Assembly: GCA_027559495.1 (NCBI GenBank)
Contig: JAMXSV010000024.1
Span: 434,001 to 498,000 of the forward strand
Direction of reading: 5' to 3'
Origin: Aurifilum marmelostoma
Lineage: Eukaryota > Ascomycota > Sordariomycetes > Diaporthales > Cryphonectriaceae
Length of the DNA: 64,000 nt
A program made the position numbers and the translations under genes. Below, piece after piece: positions 11,516 to 21,553 of this stretch; the stretch's first letter is position 1, and each line of letters begins with the position of its first letter. The notes under the pieces are model-generated. The model saw nothing but the letters and a program-made list of their open reading frames with translations. It ran no database searches and was not told the DNA's origin.

Positions 11516-14274
11516 TTATTTAGGGTCCTCGGCCTCCTCGACCTCAGCCTTGGGTGCGTCAGAGGCATCCGTCATCTCTGCGTCCGCCTTTGATGCTCCC
11601 TCCTGCGCAGCCTTCTCGGCCTCGGCCTGCTTCCGGGCCTCCTCCTCGGCGGCCTTCTTGGCAGCCTTCTCGGCGTCAACTCGGGCCTGCACCTCTTGTC
11701 GCTCCTTCTCGACCTTCTCGAAGTGCTTCTGCACAATCGGGCCGGCCATGGCGCGGATCTCGTCCATCTTGGCGATGTAGACGGCCTTTGTGGTGTCATC
11801 GCCCTCGTCGTACAGCCAATCCTAAGGACTCGTTAGTAAATTGTAGTTCTCGGGTCAAAATAAGCCTGGCCTCTAAAAAAAAAAAAAAATTAAGTGTGGC
11901 GGTTGACATACCTCGGTCGCCTCCAGCTTGGCCTTGATCTTCTCCTTCTCCTCATCAGTGGCGAACTCGGCGTACTGGTCGTCGAGCTTGTTCCGGAGCT
12001 CGTAGATGTACGTCTCCAGCTCGTTCTTCTTCTCCTCGGTATCAGCAACGAGCTTGTCCTCCATGACCATGGCAGCCTCCTTCTCGGTCAAGGCATTCTT
12101 GCCGTTGGTGTCGAGAGAGGCGGTACCAGCGACAATCGGCAGCTCTCCCTTGCGCACTTGCTTCTTAACCTTGCGCGTCTTGGGCTTGCCATCCGTGTCC
12201 ATGGCCTTTGAATCTGTTAGCTCATCTCTCTCGGTCTCACTCTCGGGCACTGAGGCTGAGATAGCCTCGCCGCCACCACTCTGCGCAGACGGCCGCTTGC
12301 GTTTCGCTTGCTTGGTCGCGTCGTCGTCTCCCACGGGCGGGGAAGACGTCGGCTTGCGCTTCGCGGGCGATATGAACAGCTCATCGAAATCCGCAGTCGC
12401 CGTTTCACTCACATCAGGGTCCTTCTTGTCTCCGTCTTCCTTCTTGGTCTCCTCCTCGGGGATCGGCTCCTCGACCTCTTGGTCCTCGACGTAGTATCCA
12501 CTCTCGACGTTCAGCACGCCGTGGATGTTGACCCGAGCCTTCAGCTTGCAAATCATGAAGTCATCAGGGCCATTGGCGGTCTTAACGCCCTTGACCGAGA
12601 AACGACCGATCCATGGGTTGGTCTTGCCGGGCAGCTCATCAGGCTTGACGTAGCGGGCCTCGAGGTCAAAAGGCTGCTTGCGGTAGAATGTAAGAATCTT
12701 GGTAGAGGGCAGGATGCCGCCCTTGTTGAAGACGACCAGGCTGGTGTCCTCATCGGGGATGTCGGCAGCCTTCTCCCAAGCAAACTCGATGGGGTAGGAA
12801 ATGGCGTCCTGGACAGCAAAGTCGCGGACCTTGAAGACCGGTGACAGGATGGCGCAGCTGAAAGCGCATCCTCGGGCAATGGCCTCGTCCTGGTTCAGCG
12901 TGAAGGAGAGGGGCTTGCCAAAGAAGGCCTGGATGCGCTCCTTCACAGCTGGGACACGGGAGCCGCCACCAACGACCTCGATCACATCGATGTCCTCCTT
13001 GGTGAGCTTGGCATCGGCCAGGGCCTGCTCCAGGGGCGCAGCGGTCTTGTTGAGGAGGGGCTCAATCAGGGCCTCGAACTCCTGGCGGGTGATCATGGCG
13101 GAGACATCGATGTCGTTCATGAGGGACTCGATGTTGAGAGGGGCCTGTTGGTTGGCAGACAGGATCTTCTTGGTCTTCTCGGCAGCGGCCTGCACACGGG
13201 CGACAGCTCTTGGGTTGGAGAAGATGTCGATCTTGTACTTGCCCAGGAACTCCTTCTGCAGGTGGTCAACCAGGGCCTTGTCGAAGTTCCGGCCACCGTA
13301 GTGTCGGTCCCAGGCGGTAGCCTTGACGGCCAGCTCGCCCTTCTTGAACTCCACAATGGAGCACGAGTAGTTGCTGTGGCCAACATCGACAAAGGCGACA
13401 CGACGGGGCTTCTCCTCAGGGCCGGGCAGGTCGAGCTTTGTGATACCGTAGCCCAGGGCAGCGGCGGTGGTGTCGTTCATCAGGCGGAGGATCTTCAGGC
13501 CAGCAACCTCGGCAGCGTCGATCAGAGCGCGCCGTTGGATGTCGGTGAACCAGGCGGGGACGCTGAGGACGATGTCGGAAACGGGCAGCTTCATCTCGGC
13601 GGAGGTGGTGGACTTGATCTTGCTCAGGAACATGGCGCACAGCTGCGTGGCAGAGAACTTCTCCTTGTTGCCGCAGTAGGACACCTCGGCGCCAACCTGG
13701 CCGTTGACATCGACCAGGGGCGCTGAGATGTACTGCTGCTCCAGCTGGACATCGGGATCGTTGAGGGAGCGGCCAGCCAGGCGCTTCAGACAGCTGACGG
13801 TGTTCTTGAGGTTGGAGATCTCTTGTGTCTTCGCAGTCTCGCCGAGGTATCGCGACTTGGGGCCGAATCCAACCAGGGATCTGTCCAAGACAATAGTTTA
13901 GCACGGGGTTTTGGAACTCGATAGGTCACTGGGACGCGAGGGTGTCGAAAGGTACTTACGGTGTGGCGCGGTTGGAAACCTCGTTTGCGATCTGTCACAA
14001 GACAAGGGTCAGCATCAAGGCCAGTATCTTCTTTGCATCGCATCCCAACTCGTTGTGCGTCTTGCTCCGGATGAGGCTTGATCGGGTCATTTTGGGGTGG
14101 TTGTACGTACAACATCGACACCACGATTCCTGGCAACGGCGATGACCGTGTTAAGGGTACCGAAATCAACACCTGGGGGGAAAGAGTCAGATCGTCAGTA
14201 TACGAGACCATTCGTAGGACATCATCAAAAGAGACGACTAGTTCTGGTTGCAACTTACCCACTACACTGGTCAT
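11516..14274 (-). CDS. hsp88: Hsp110-family chaperone (Hsp88/Sse1), Hsp70 nucleotide-exchange factor
   Basis: Cytosolic Hsp110 acting as nucleotide-exchange factor and holdase for Hsp70. Exons on the minus strand: 14274-14259, 14172-14111, 13991-13960, 13880-11912 and 11821-11516. They open MTSVVGVDFGTLNTVIAVA and run RATPSLVGFGPKSRYLGE across the third intron, the standard Hsp88 N-terminus. The actin-like ATPase half, beta domain, acidic loop and alpha-helical domain are all recognisable; the C-terminus is Ala/Lys/Glu-rich with no EEVD. Read straight through, the protein is 794 residues. A 207-nt segment at 12206-12412 has a GTGAGT donor, a CTAAC branch sequence and an AAG acceptor, contains no stop and is 3n. 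Removing it gives 725 residues, close to the ~700-725 usual for the family, so it is probably a fifth, possibly alternatively retained, intron. A heat-shock-element-like site lies about 450 nt upstream. Confidence 0.95.
12206..12412 (-). other. stop-free 3n intron candidate inside hsp88
   Basis: On the minus strand this starts with GTGAGT (12412-12407) and ends with AAAG at 12206. CTAAC (12220-12216) places a branch A 11 nt before the splice site. Length is 207 nt (69 codons) with no stop in the hsp88 frame. If translated it inserts residues 527-595 between the beta domain's acidic loop and the conserved AMDTDGKPKTRKVKKQ. The insert has KRK at 544-546 and KRKR at 563-566. A nearer ACAG acceptor would break the frame. 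Confidence 0.6.
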
Positions 14275-14716
14275 TATGGCGGCTTGTGTGAAGTCGGATG
14301 GGATTTAGAAATGGGTATGGCGGGGTAGTAGGAAGCTGGTATCGTGTAAACAAGCGTGCCTGCTGGTTCTGCGATGGGTTTTTCGTTGGATTTGCTTACA
14401 AGCAAAGTGTGTTTTCCAGACTTGAGCGTCAAAAAGACGAGAGAGACGTGGTGTTGTGTGGGTGGGAGGGTGGTGGTGGTGGTAGTTTGGTAATAAAGAA
14501 GATGTAGTTTTGAGTGGTTGAGAATTGCTGTGTTCTCTAGTGGGATGCCTGGGATGCGGTCCAGGGCGCTGGCAGAAAAAAAAAACTGGTTGCCCGCCGG
14601 TGCCAGCTCTGCCTACTAGGTACTGCTAGCCCGCCCCCCCCCCCCCCCCTGCACCTCAGCCTCGGGGCCACACTACAGAGACCCCACAGGGTGGTAGATC
14701 GTCAAAGAACATCACC

Positions 14717-14729
14717 GAAACTTCTGGAC
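14717..14729 (-). promoter_or_regulatory. heat-shock-element-like site upstream of hsp88
   Basis: GAA-AC-TTC-TG-GAC spans these bases. The first two inverted nGAAn units have perfect 2-nt spacing and the third is imperfect. It lies about 445 nt upstream of the hsp88 start, a plausible Hsf1 site for a heat-inducible chaperone. It was found by eye only and could be chance. Confidence 0.3.
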
Positions 14730-17702
14730 CATTCAGCCTCCTACTAGCCAACTCGAGAACGCTCTGACAATCACTCTGCAAGCTGAAATGTCCTTTTGCA
14801 TGCAATCCATAGTACACACCAGGTACTGATCTAAACAAGAACCAGCGAAGGCACTGGAAATAGAGAAAGAACCAGACAATTGCCACCTGTCACTTGCTGT
14901 CTCTGCTCAGTCTGCTTTTAGCGCTCAGTCTCTCACAAGAGGTTGATGCCCAAGCCAAGAGTACTCTAGTATGTACAAGTCACACTGCATCAGTCAGTTG
15001 ACGCCCAGGTGTCTTCCACTACCCGCCTGCCGCCCTAATTTTGGGTCTGCTACAACAGATTCTTCAACCTTCCAACCCCACTGTGACTTCATACTCACAT
15101 TCCTTTGACAAATATACCCGCAGTCCTTACTCTTAATGTGGATTTGAATATTCATTTTGACCGCTGAGGGGCTATACCAAGACATGTTGAGTCTGTGGCT
15201 GTGCCTTGAATTGAAATATCACAAAGTGATGGTTGGCTGCAATTTGAGTTCGCTTCCAAGGTTCCCAGAGCAATTCAAGTTAATCAGTCAGGTGGTGCAG
15301 TGGAATTTGCTGCACCAAGACTGCTACCTCACAATCTTTGAGGGGTATAGTAGGTGCTTTTTCAAACCTAGCAAGAAAGTCTCCAACCACGTATTTGAGA
15401 CCTCTACTTTTTCCTGCCTCAGAATCAATGCCATTTCCCAGTATTTTCTATTCTCAGCTACCTAGATACTAAATGGGTGAGTACTTAGTTGTGTTGCTTT
15501 GTAGATCTGGACTTCCTCATCTCAACATATGCTCAGACAGAAAACATCTACAGATCAGGAGCAGAACATGGCTGAAAGCACAACTCGCGTCTCCGCCTCT
15601 ATCAGTGACACAAGCTTCAAGCCAAGTCCTCAGTCCAGTATATGTCTTCTACAGATTTCAAGGTGCTTGATCGGTATGACTTTACCCTTGTAACCCAATG
15701 CTATAGACTGAATTTCCACAAAAGCGCAAGTACGTACTATGAATCTCAATCTTGCAAGCTCTCTGGTCCTGACTATTCTGTGGACATATACTCGCTCCTT
15801 CTTGTGGCTTTTGAATACCAACATGGCCACCAATACCTGGTCATCATGCAATTAGGTCCTGAGCTATTAGTGTAATGACAGGATGGTCACACGGTTGCAC
15901 GCATGCCATGCTGGGTTTCAGAATAACAAATAACTATAATCAATGGCTTAGGGTGGAGGCATAGGATTGGAACACAATATCAAGTGATTAGCTTCCTGAT
16001 ATTAGAAATTTCTGTGGACAAAAACTTTGGGTGAGCATAGTGCGAGACCTTGTTTGATGGCAAATGAAAGGGGGAAGAGGGCTAGATCTATTTCTCTATC
16101 AACCTCGATGGACGCTCCTCATTTGAAGACAGCTGGATTCCAGACATTGACAAGAGTTGTACTTACCAAAGTCGATTTACCATGCCTGTCCACACCATAT
16201 CATCTTAAATCTGCTGGTTATATTCCCAATCGGGGCTATCCACAAGGTTCTCCTGGCGCCCGATTGTTGCTGTCAAGGTGCATGTTCAGCAAATATACCT
16301 TCATTGGGCCAATCGTGACAACAATGGCAAAGGGGTCGTCCTTATCTTCTTAAGTATGACTTGCATCTGTCAACATACCATCTAATCCCATGCTGAGAAG
16401 TCTAATCAAATATCCAGCTTCTATGTATACTGTCGAACCCACATCATTCCGTCTGGCATCTACTCCACGAGGATGGAACCCTACATTGTTCTAAGGAACC
16501 ACGGGGCTACAATATAGAAGTAAAATAATGCTTTTTGGAGATTTTCCCTGTATGATAATCTCTATCCCCCCCCCCCCCGCGGGGCAAGATGCCTTGTGTA
16601 CAGATGCCCCGAAAGTAGGACAGTCAAGCCCAGACGACAACAGCAATGCCAGACTTCTCAAGCAGTTGCCGCAGTCTGAGGAGATTGTAGCCGCAAGACG
16701 AGAGACGTGGTAGTTCTATATCAATACAATACTGAAGGACGAGAGTTATGTAAGATATTGCACTGGAATTCGCCCGAGGCTGACTCCAGGGGGTACGTAG
16801 GCCTGCTCAAGCCATAGTAGGTAGTACATGGCGGGCTGAATGACCAGGATCAGAGTGACCTACAGGCACAGCTAATTTGTATAGGAGACTAGGTATCTTC
16901 TTATCGCTTATCGGAAAGAGGGGCACTGCTCCGCCGAATGCATACCCCATGTGGTGGTCATGGAAGGGGCCGAGCCTTGATTAAGTCCGGGCTTCCTCCC
17001 CTTCATCCGTCCTCTCTCTCTTGTGTGGCCTCCTCACCCTCTCTTTCTTCAGTCCTTTCTGTATTCTCCAGCTCACGAGCGAGCCGTCCTACCACATTCT
17101 CCAGGGAGAAAGCCCTGGTAGAGGGGCCGCCACGAATATCCTCATAAGATCCCTGAGCTAGCCTTGACTTCAAATCAGGGATTCTCAAGTTCAAGATGCC
17201 CGTTGCGGTAGCCGCGAAAGGTGTGTACCCAGACGACTCTCAATGCCCACTTCCACCATTTCAAACGCGTGTCTCTACACATGCTCTGCCGTATCTTGTA
17301 ATATCCTGCCAGCTCCTATACAGCACTTGATCTTGTGACTATCGGAGAATTCAAGAATTGTTGATCACGGCGGGGCTCAAGTGAGCAGGGAGGGGAGTCA
17401 GCGTGATTCGAATGGCTTGGCTGCCTCGCCAGACAAGTGCGGAGGCCAGGGCTGCTTTGGCCACACTCCTGCGCTGTCTGGGTGGCAACAACCACGCAAT
17501 GACCTACTCCCTGATGCGACAGCACCTTGCTCTCCCCCTCCCCCCCTTCAAATGCAACCATCTTTCAACCACAGACAACATTTCTGCTGTTTATCTAGTT
17601 CATTTCCATTGTCGCCTTGTCTTCTCTCATTACGCAGACTGCTTGCGGCGCCTTCCCTCTTCCGACTTTCCACCTGCACGTCTCGGCCTCATACTACCTC
17701 AC

Positions 17703-17714
17703 TTATATATAATT
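17703..17714 (+). promoter_or_regulatory. TATA-like element
   Basis: TTATATATAATT lies about 90-100 nt upstream of the ATG at 17803, in an otherwise pyrimidine-rich leader. Position and sequence fit a TATA box or an AT-rich initiation region. Confidence 0.35.
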
Positions 17715-17802
17715 ACTCGCCACTCAAAGAACAGAACCCCAAAACCTCCTTTCCCCCGATTTTGCCGCTTCTGCCCCCAATATCATTTTTACCTTTGAGG
17801 AT

Positions 17803-18972
17803 ATGCCTCCTATTAACAATGCCGCGATTTCAGCCGGCGTCATCGTCGCCTCGGTAGCGGTGGCCGCTGCTATCGCCATCTACGAAAGCCCCGAACTCCA
17901 GCGCGTGGCGAATGACCTTCGACGACGTATCGCACTCGCACTTCAGTCACTCGGCGACGGAATCGCACCCGAGGGCTCCAATGGCGAGCCCCTCTTCAAC
18001 AGACCCGAAGATGCCGAGGGCTTCCTCCAGACCGACGTCGATGCCGATGACGAGACTCGTCGGAGGCAGCGCGAGGAGCTGATGTACTGGAATGCCGTGA
18101 AGCTCTCCAAGGAACTGGAAAAGCAGACTGCCGAGAACGAGAAACAAAAGGGCCCTGGGTCTCCGACAAGCTTCGATGATTTCCTGACCGAGGACAAGAA
18201 TGCCGACGAGAAGGGCTCCTACGTCTTCAACACGGGTGCCGACGTGCGCAACAATGACGACGGCTTGCTTCGACGCCGAGTTACAGAGGGTGGTGTCCGC
18301 GGCCTGAACCCTTCCGTATACGCCAATCCCTTTGCGGACGAGCACGGCATCGACTACGACGAACAGATGGAGCAGGACCACATCTCGCCAGAGAAGGACG
18401 AGGTCATGTCCCAGGATATCTACAACGCCACTCCACAGATCACTCCTGCCGCCGCTGCATCTCGCACCATGACCCCTGAACCCGTCCCTGAACTGATCTC
18501 CGTCGACCCTATGCCTGAGCTCTCTGGCAACGGAAACTTCGCCCAGTCGCGATCTGTGCCACAGTCCGAGACCACCTCTGAACTGCCCGAGGACGAGTAC
18601 ATGACCGCCGGCCAGGATCACCAAGATGAGGAGCCACACGGCGCTTATGCTTCTATTCAGGCATGGGCCCAGCAACAGCCCGGCCTCGACTTCTACTCAC
18701 CTCTTCCCGTGACGCCCAACGCGCCTCTGAGCGTGATGTCTGATGGCGAGCTGGTCAGCGATGGGCAGCTGACGCCTACCGATTCTGCCTCCGTGGCCGG
18801 GTCCGGCGTGGATGTCGCACATGACATCGTCTCGCATGATGGCTCTTCGAATTACTATGATATCATGAGCGAGGATGAGGATGGAATCGCAACCCCTGCA
18901 CACAGCTGGACAGAGGTTGGCAGCGTCGTCAGTGAGAGCGAAGATGGACACCAAAATGCTCAGCACGCGTAG
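17803..18972 (+). CDS. single-TM protein of unknown function, 389 aa
   Basis: Intronless frame with good fungal codon use and no domain I recognise. Residues about 7-27 (Ala/Val/Ile-rich, AISAGVIVASVAVAAAIAIY) form one hydrophobic helix, a signal anchor or outer-membrane-type anchor. It is followed by LQRVANDLRRRIALALQSLGD and then a long acidic, Ser/Pro/Asp-rich and probably disordered region. Within that, RRRQREELMYWNAVKLSKEL may form a helix or coiled coil and YANPFADEHGIDYD could be a short docking motif. The C-terminal third is rich in repeated acidic SDGEL and EDEDG elements. I would expect a tail exposed to the cytosol, but topology is not shown. It converges with the downstream metallopeptidase gene. 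Confidence 0.75.
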   Translation: MPPINNAAISAGVIVASVAVAAAIAIYESPELQRVANDLRRRIALALQSLGDGIAPEGSNGEPLFNRPEDAEGFLQTDVDADDETRRRQREELMYWNAVKLSKELEKQTAENEKQKGPGSPTSFDDFLTEDKNADEKGSYVFNTGADVRNNDDGLLRRRVTEGGVRGLNPSVYANPFADEHGIDYDEQMEQDHISPEKDEVMSQDIYNATPQITPAAAASRTMTPEPVPELISVDPMPELSGNGNFAQSRSVPQSETTSELPEDEYMTAGQDHQDEEPHGAYASIQAWAQQQPGLDFYSPLPVTPNAPLSVMSDGELVSDGQLTPTDSASVAGSGVDVAHDIVSHDGSSNYYDIMSEDEDGIATPAHSWTEVGSVVSESEDGHQNAQHA

Positions 18973-19415
18973 ATGATACACTTGGAATTTAGCCATCTGA
19001 TAGGGTCTCGATGATGGCTCGGTTTTTTTTGGTTCTTTTGGAGTTACCGGTTTTTCTTTCATGTAGTGGTAAACGGGATCGAGGGATCTTCCAGTTTCGG
19101 TCTGTTTGGCGTTCAGGAGAAAACTCGGATTGGCGTGTTAGCTTGTCGCATCCCAGTGCAAGGCAAGAGCCCACCACCGCCCTATTTGTGCAGATACGCC
19201 TCTTTCTGGATACCTGCTTGCACAATGTGATTTCGAGTTGATACGTCCACCCAAGATGTTTCGCTGTGCAACGGTTCATGATGAGTGATGATGTCTATTA
19301 GCTCCTACCAATGTCGTGTCTCCCCGTGAAGTTGTGGAACAATATTAACATCAAGAACTTGTGCTCTACCCACTTCTATTCTCACGGCTCTAATTCGCTT
19401 GTCTACTCCTCACTA
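18973..19415. other. convergent 3' region
   Basis: Short stretch between two converging genes. Nothing beyond probable 3' UTR sequence was seen. Confidence 0.6.
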
Positions 19416-20297
19416 TCAGTCCTTGGAGGCGGCTTTCTTGTAGTCTCGCCAAAGAGTATCGATACCGCTACCAAACAAGCCATGCCAGAACTTCTCCTTG
19501 TCGTATTTCCCCGTCCTCAGAGTCTCATTGACGCGCCTCACCGTGCCCTCACCATACTGCACCTCCAGCCACTCCAGGAAGTACGCCGTCTTCTCATACC
19601 CCTGGTCCCAGCGCTCGGGAAGGCTGTCCCGCTTCCAGTGCGGGGCCCCGAGGTTCGCCTTGAGACGGACCCAGTCCGCGATGCCCTCGATGAGCCCGCC
19701 GGGACAGGTGCCGCGGCCGTTGTACTGGAAGCAGTGCACCAGCTCGTGCACCAGCACGCCGTGGATCTCGTACGCACCCGTGGTGTCGCCCTTGGCGCCG
19801 TCGGGGGCCTTCCTGATGCCGTTGATGTAGCGCAGGGAGAAGTGTATCTCCTTGTGGTCGTCGTCCAGGTCGGAGCCCTTGGTGTACGCCACGCCGCCCA
19901 TGTCCTCGAGGTAGAGGGTGACGGAGCGGGTGCCGGGCACGCTGGGCGAGGGTTTGTGGTAGAGGAGGCGCAGCACCGTCTGCACGCTCTCGGCGAGGAT
20001 CGTCGAGGCGTTGATGGCGGCCAGGAGGCGGGAGGCGCCTGGGTGGGTGAGGTCCAGCACGTTCAGGCGCAGCTTGGGCAGCTTGAAGGTGCGGTCCTCG
20101 CCTGGGTCCTCGTGGTCATGACCAGCCTGGCTTGCTGTTGGCTGGTGGGAAGTCCCTCCGTCCTCTGTGGTGCCCGCTTGCCGCAGGGGGAGCGAAGTGG
20201 TTGTTGGTGCAGCGGGTGTGGGCATGGCTGATGAGGTCGGGTGCAGGAAGATGGAGGCTGGGTTGGGAACTGCAGACGTAGGTGGTAGTCGGGTCAT
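19416..20297 (-). CDS. basic secretory protein-type (BSP) zinc metallopeptidase
   Basis: Single exon, 293 residues, matching the plant/fungal basic secretory protein peptidase family. The zinc motif HELVH is at 184-188 and the family's downstream LIEGIADW box has E204 as the probable third ligand. The family core also contains YLEDMGGVAYTKG, IHFSLRYI and a Tyr/Trp-rich C-terminal half (YEKTAYFLEWLEVQYGEG). The first ~70 residues are Pro/Thr/Ser/Asp-rich and probably disordered. No hydrophobic signal peptide is visible, although many family members are secreted. An internal Met25 could be an alternative start but gives no signal peptide either. Intracellular action or unconventional export is possible. 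Substrate unknown; the family is linked with defence and pathogenesis-related functions in plants. Confidence 0.85.
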   Translation of the reverse strand: MTRLPPTSAVPNPASIFLHPTSSAMPTPAAPTTTSLPLRQAGTTEDGGTSHQPTASQAGHDHEDPGEDRTFKLPKLRLNVLDLTHPGASRLLAAINASTILAESVQTVLRLLYHKPSPSVPGTRSVTLYLEDMGGVAYTKGSDLDDDHKEIHFSLRYINGIRKAPDGAKGDTTGAYEIHGVLVHELVHCFQYNGRGTCPGGLIEGIADWVRLKANLGAPHWKRDSLPERWDQGYEKTAYFLEWLEVQYGEGTVRRVNETLRTGKYDKEKFWHGLFGSGIDTLWRDYKKAASKD

Positions 20298-21553
20298 GTT
20301 GTGTAGAGATGTTGCAGGCTGAGGGAATCGGTGAGGATATTGTGTGCACAGAGGAGGATGTCGTGTGTCTCACAGCAACTGGTGACTGCTCCACAGGCCC
20401 GAAGTCCCACATACAGAGGAGGAGGATGACACTCGATGAAGTAGGGGGCCTTATGCCAAGTACGTAGCCTTAGCCCTCTGTGGCTTGGTTAATCAATATA
20501 CCACCTGGACTGTTTGTAGGGGGTTTGACGAAGAGATGCTGACTCGATCTTGTGAAACACTCATCACGTACTTGATTGCATTCTATAGATTGGCACTGAG
20601 TTTGCGTGATAAGAGAAGATGGTAACCAAGTCTCGAGGAAAATAAACGATACCTGGTTTACAGAGTCTCCTGGGACACCAAGTGAATTGACACATGGGAA
20701 GATCGGGTAGCGGGGGTGGGGGTGGGTCTTCACAGGGCATGTCATGCTGGTAATCAACACCCCACAGGCCCCTGTCCACAGGCCCTGGTGAGCTACGGGC
20801 CGCCCACCACAGAACCACTCTGTACGCTACATGCTGATGGGAACAGTACTTGAGTACCATGCTGCCATGCTACCATAGTATGTAAGTACTACTACAGTGG
20901 TGGGTGTATGTGGAGCCCGGGCGCCCCTGGCAACGGGGACAGGACTTCAGACGCTATCCACAGCTAGCTTTGTTGTTGTTGGGCCAAAAGTAATGTCGCA
21001 CCCCTCTCCTAGTCTGTTCGCATGCTCGCCCACCTGCCGCCCACTGCCGGTTCGCCGCTGCAAGGTTGATAAATTCATTACCCAAAATGAGTATTTCGCT
21101 CCCGCTCTACATTCCCTTCCCCGACTGAGAGAAATCGCGGCATCTCCTGTCGAGAAGACACTCTTGGTCGCAACTGGTAATTTGCCCTGTCAAATTGCTG
21201 ATCGATCTGGAGGAAGACTCGACCGTGGTAAAGCAGTACTCCACCAATTTCGTGTCAGTATCCTCTCCACGTGCTTCCCGACCGAGCGCAATCTTAAAAA
21301 GAGAGAGACCTTGTTGTCTCGATACGAAGACGGCGCGCATTGTTCCGCAATGACCGACAGCGACAACAATCTGCTTACACTCAGGACTACTTACAGATCA
21401 CGCGCTTGGCTACAGTGCAAGTAGCGGGCTGCCGCTCAACACAAGCACACACGATCAATCCATCGAAAAGCCTGATCATCATCGAAACCCAAGAGACCCA
21501 TCTCCAAAACGAACGACGCACACTAGGTCCTCGCACGGCGAGGGCAAGAGGAT
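20298..21553. other. divergent promoter region (metallopeptidase / stu1)
   Basis: About 1.25 kb between two divergently transcribed genes. No gene seen; short frames only. The sequence 20470-20900 is richer in AT and carries scattered TAC/GTA-rich palindromic motifs. Confidence 0.6.

Larger units (their letters stand above)
14275..17802. other. long non-coding stretch with AT-richer island
   Basis: About 3.5 kb without a recognisable gene. It includes the hsp88 promoter, a C16 run (14634-14649) and a C13 run (16566-16578). From roughly 14.9 to 16.5 kb the GC content drops visibly and only short, unrelated frames remain, as in a decayed (possibly RIP-mutated) insertion. No terminal repeats, target-site duplication or transposase motif could be recognised. 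The last ~800 nt, pyrimidine-rich with a TATA-like stretch, are the promoter of the next gene. Confidence 0.5.

Noticed and set aside
11822..11911. A-run region of the last hsp88 intron as a coding extension (frame reads on to a Phe run)
   Set aside because: A GTATGT donor follows EATE and the next exon (DWLYDEGDD) continues the conserved Hsp110 sequence, so this is an intron.
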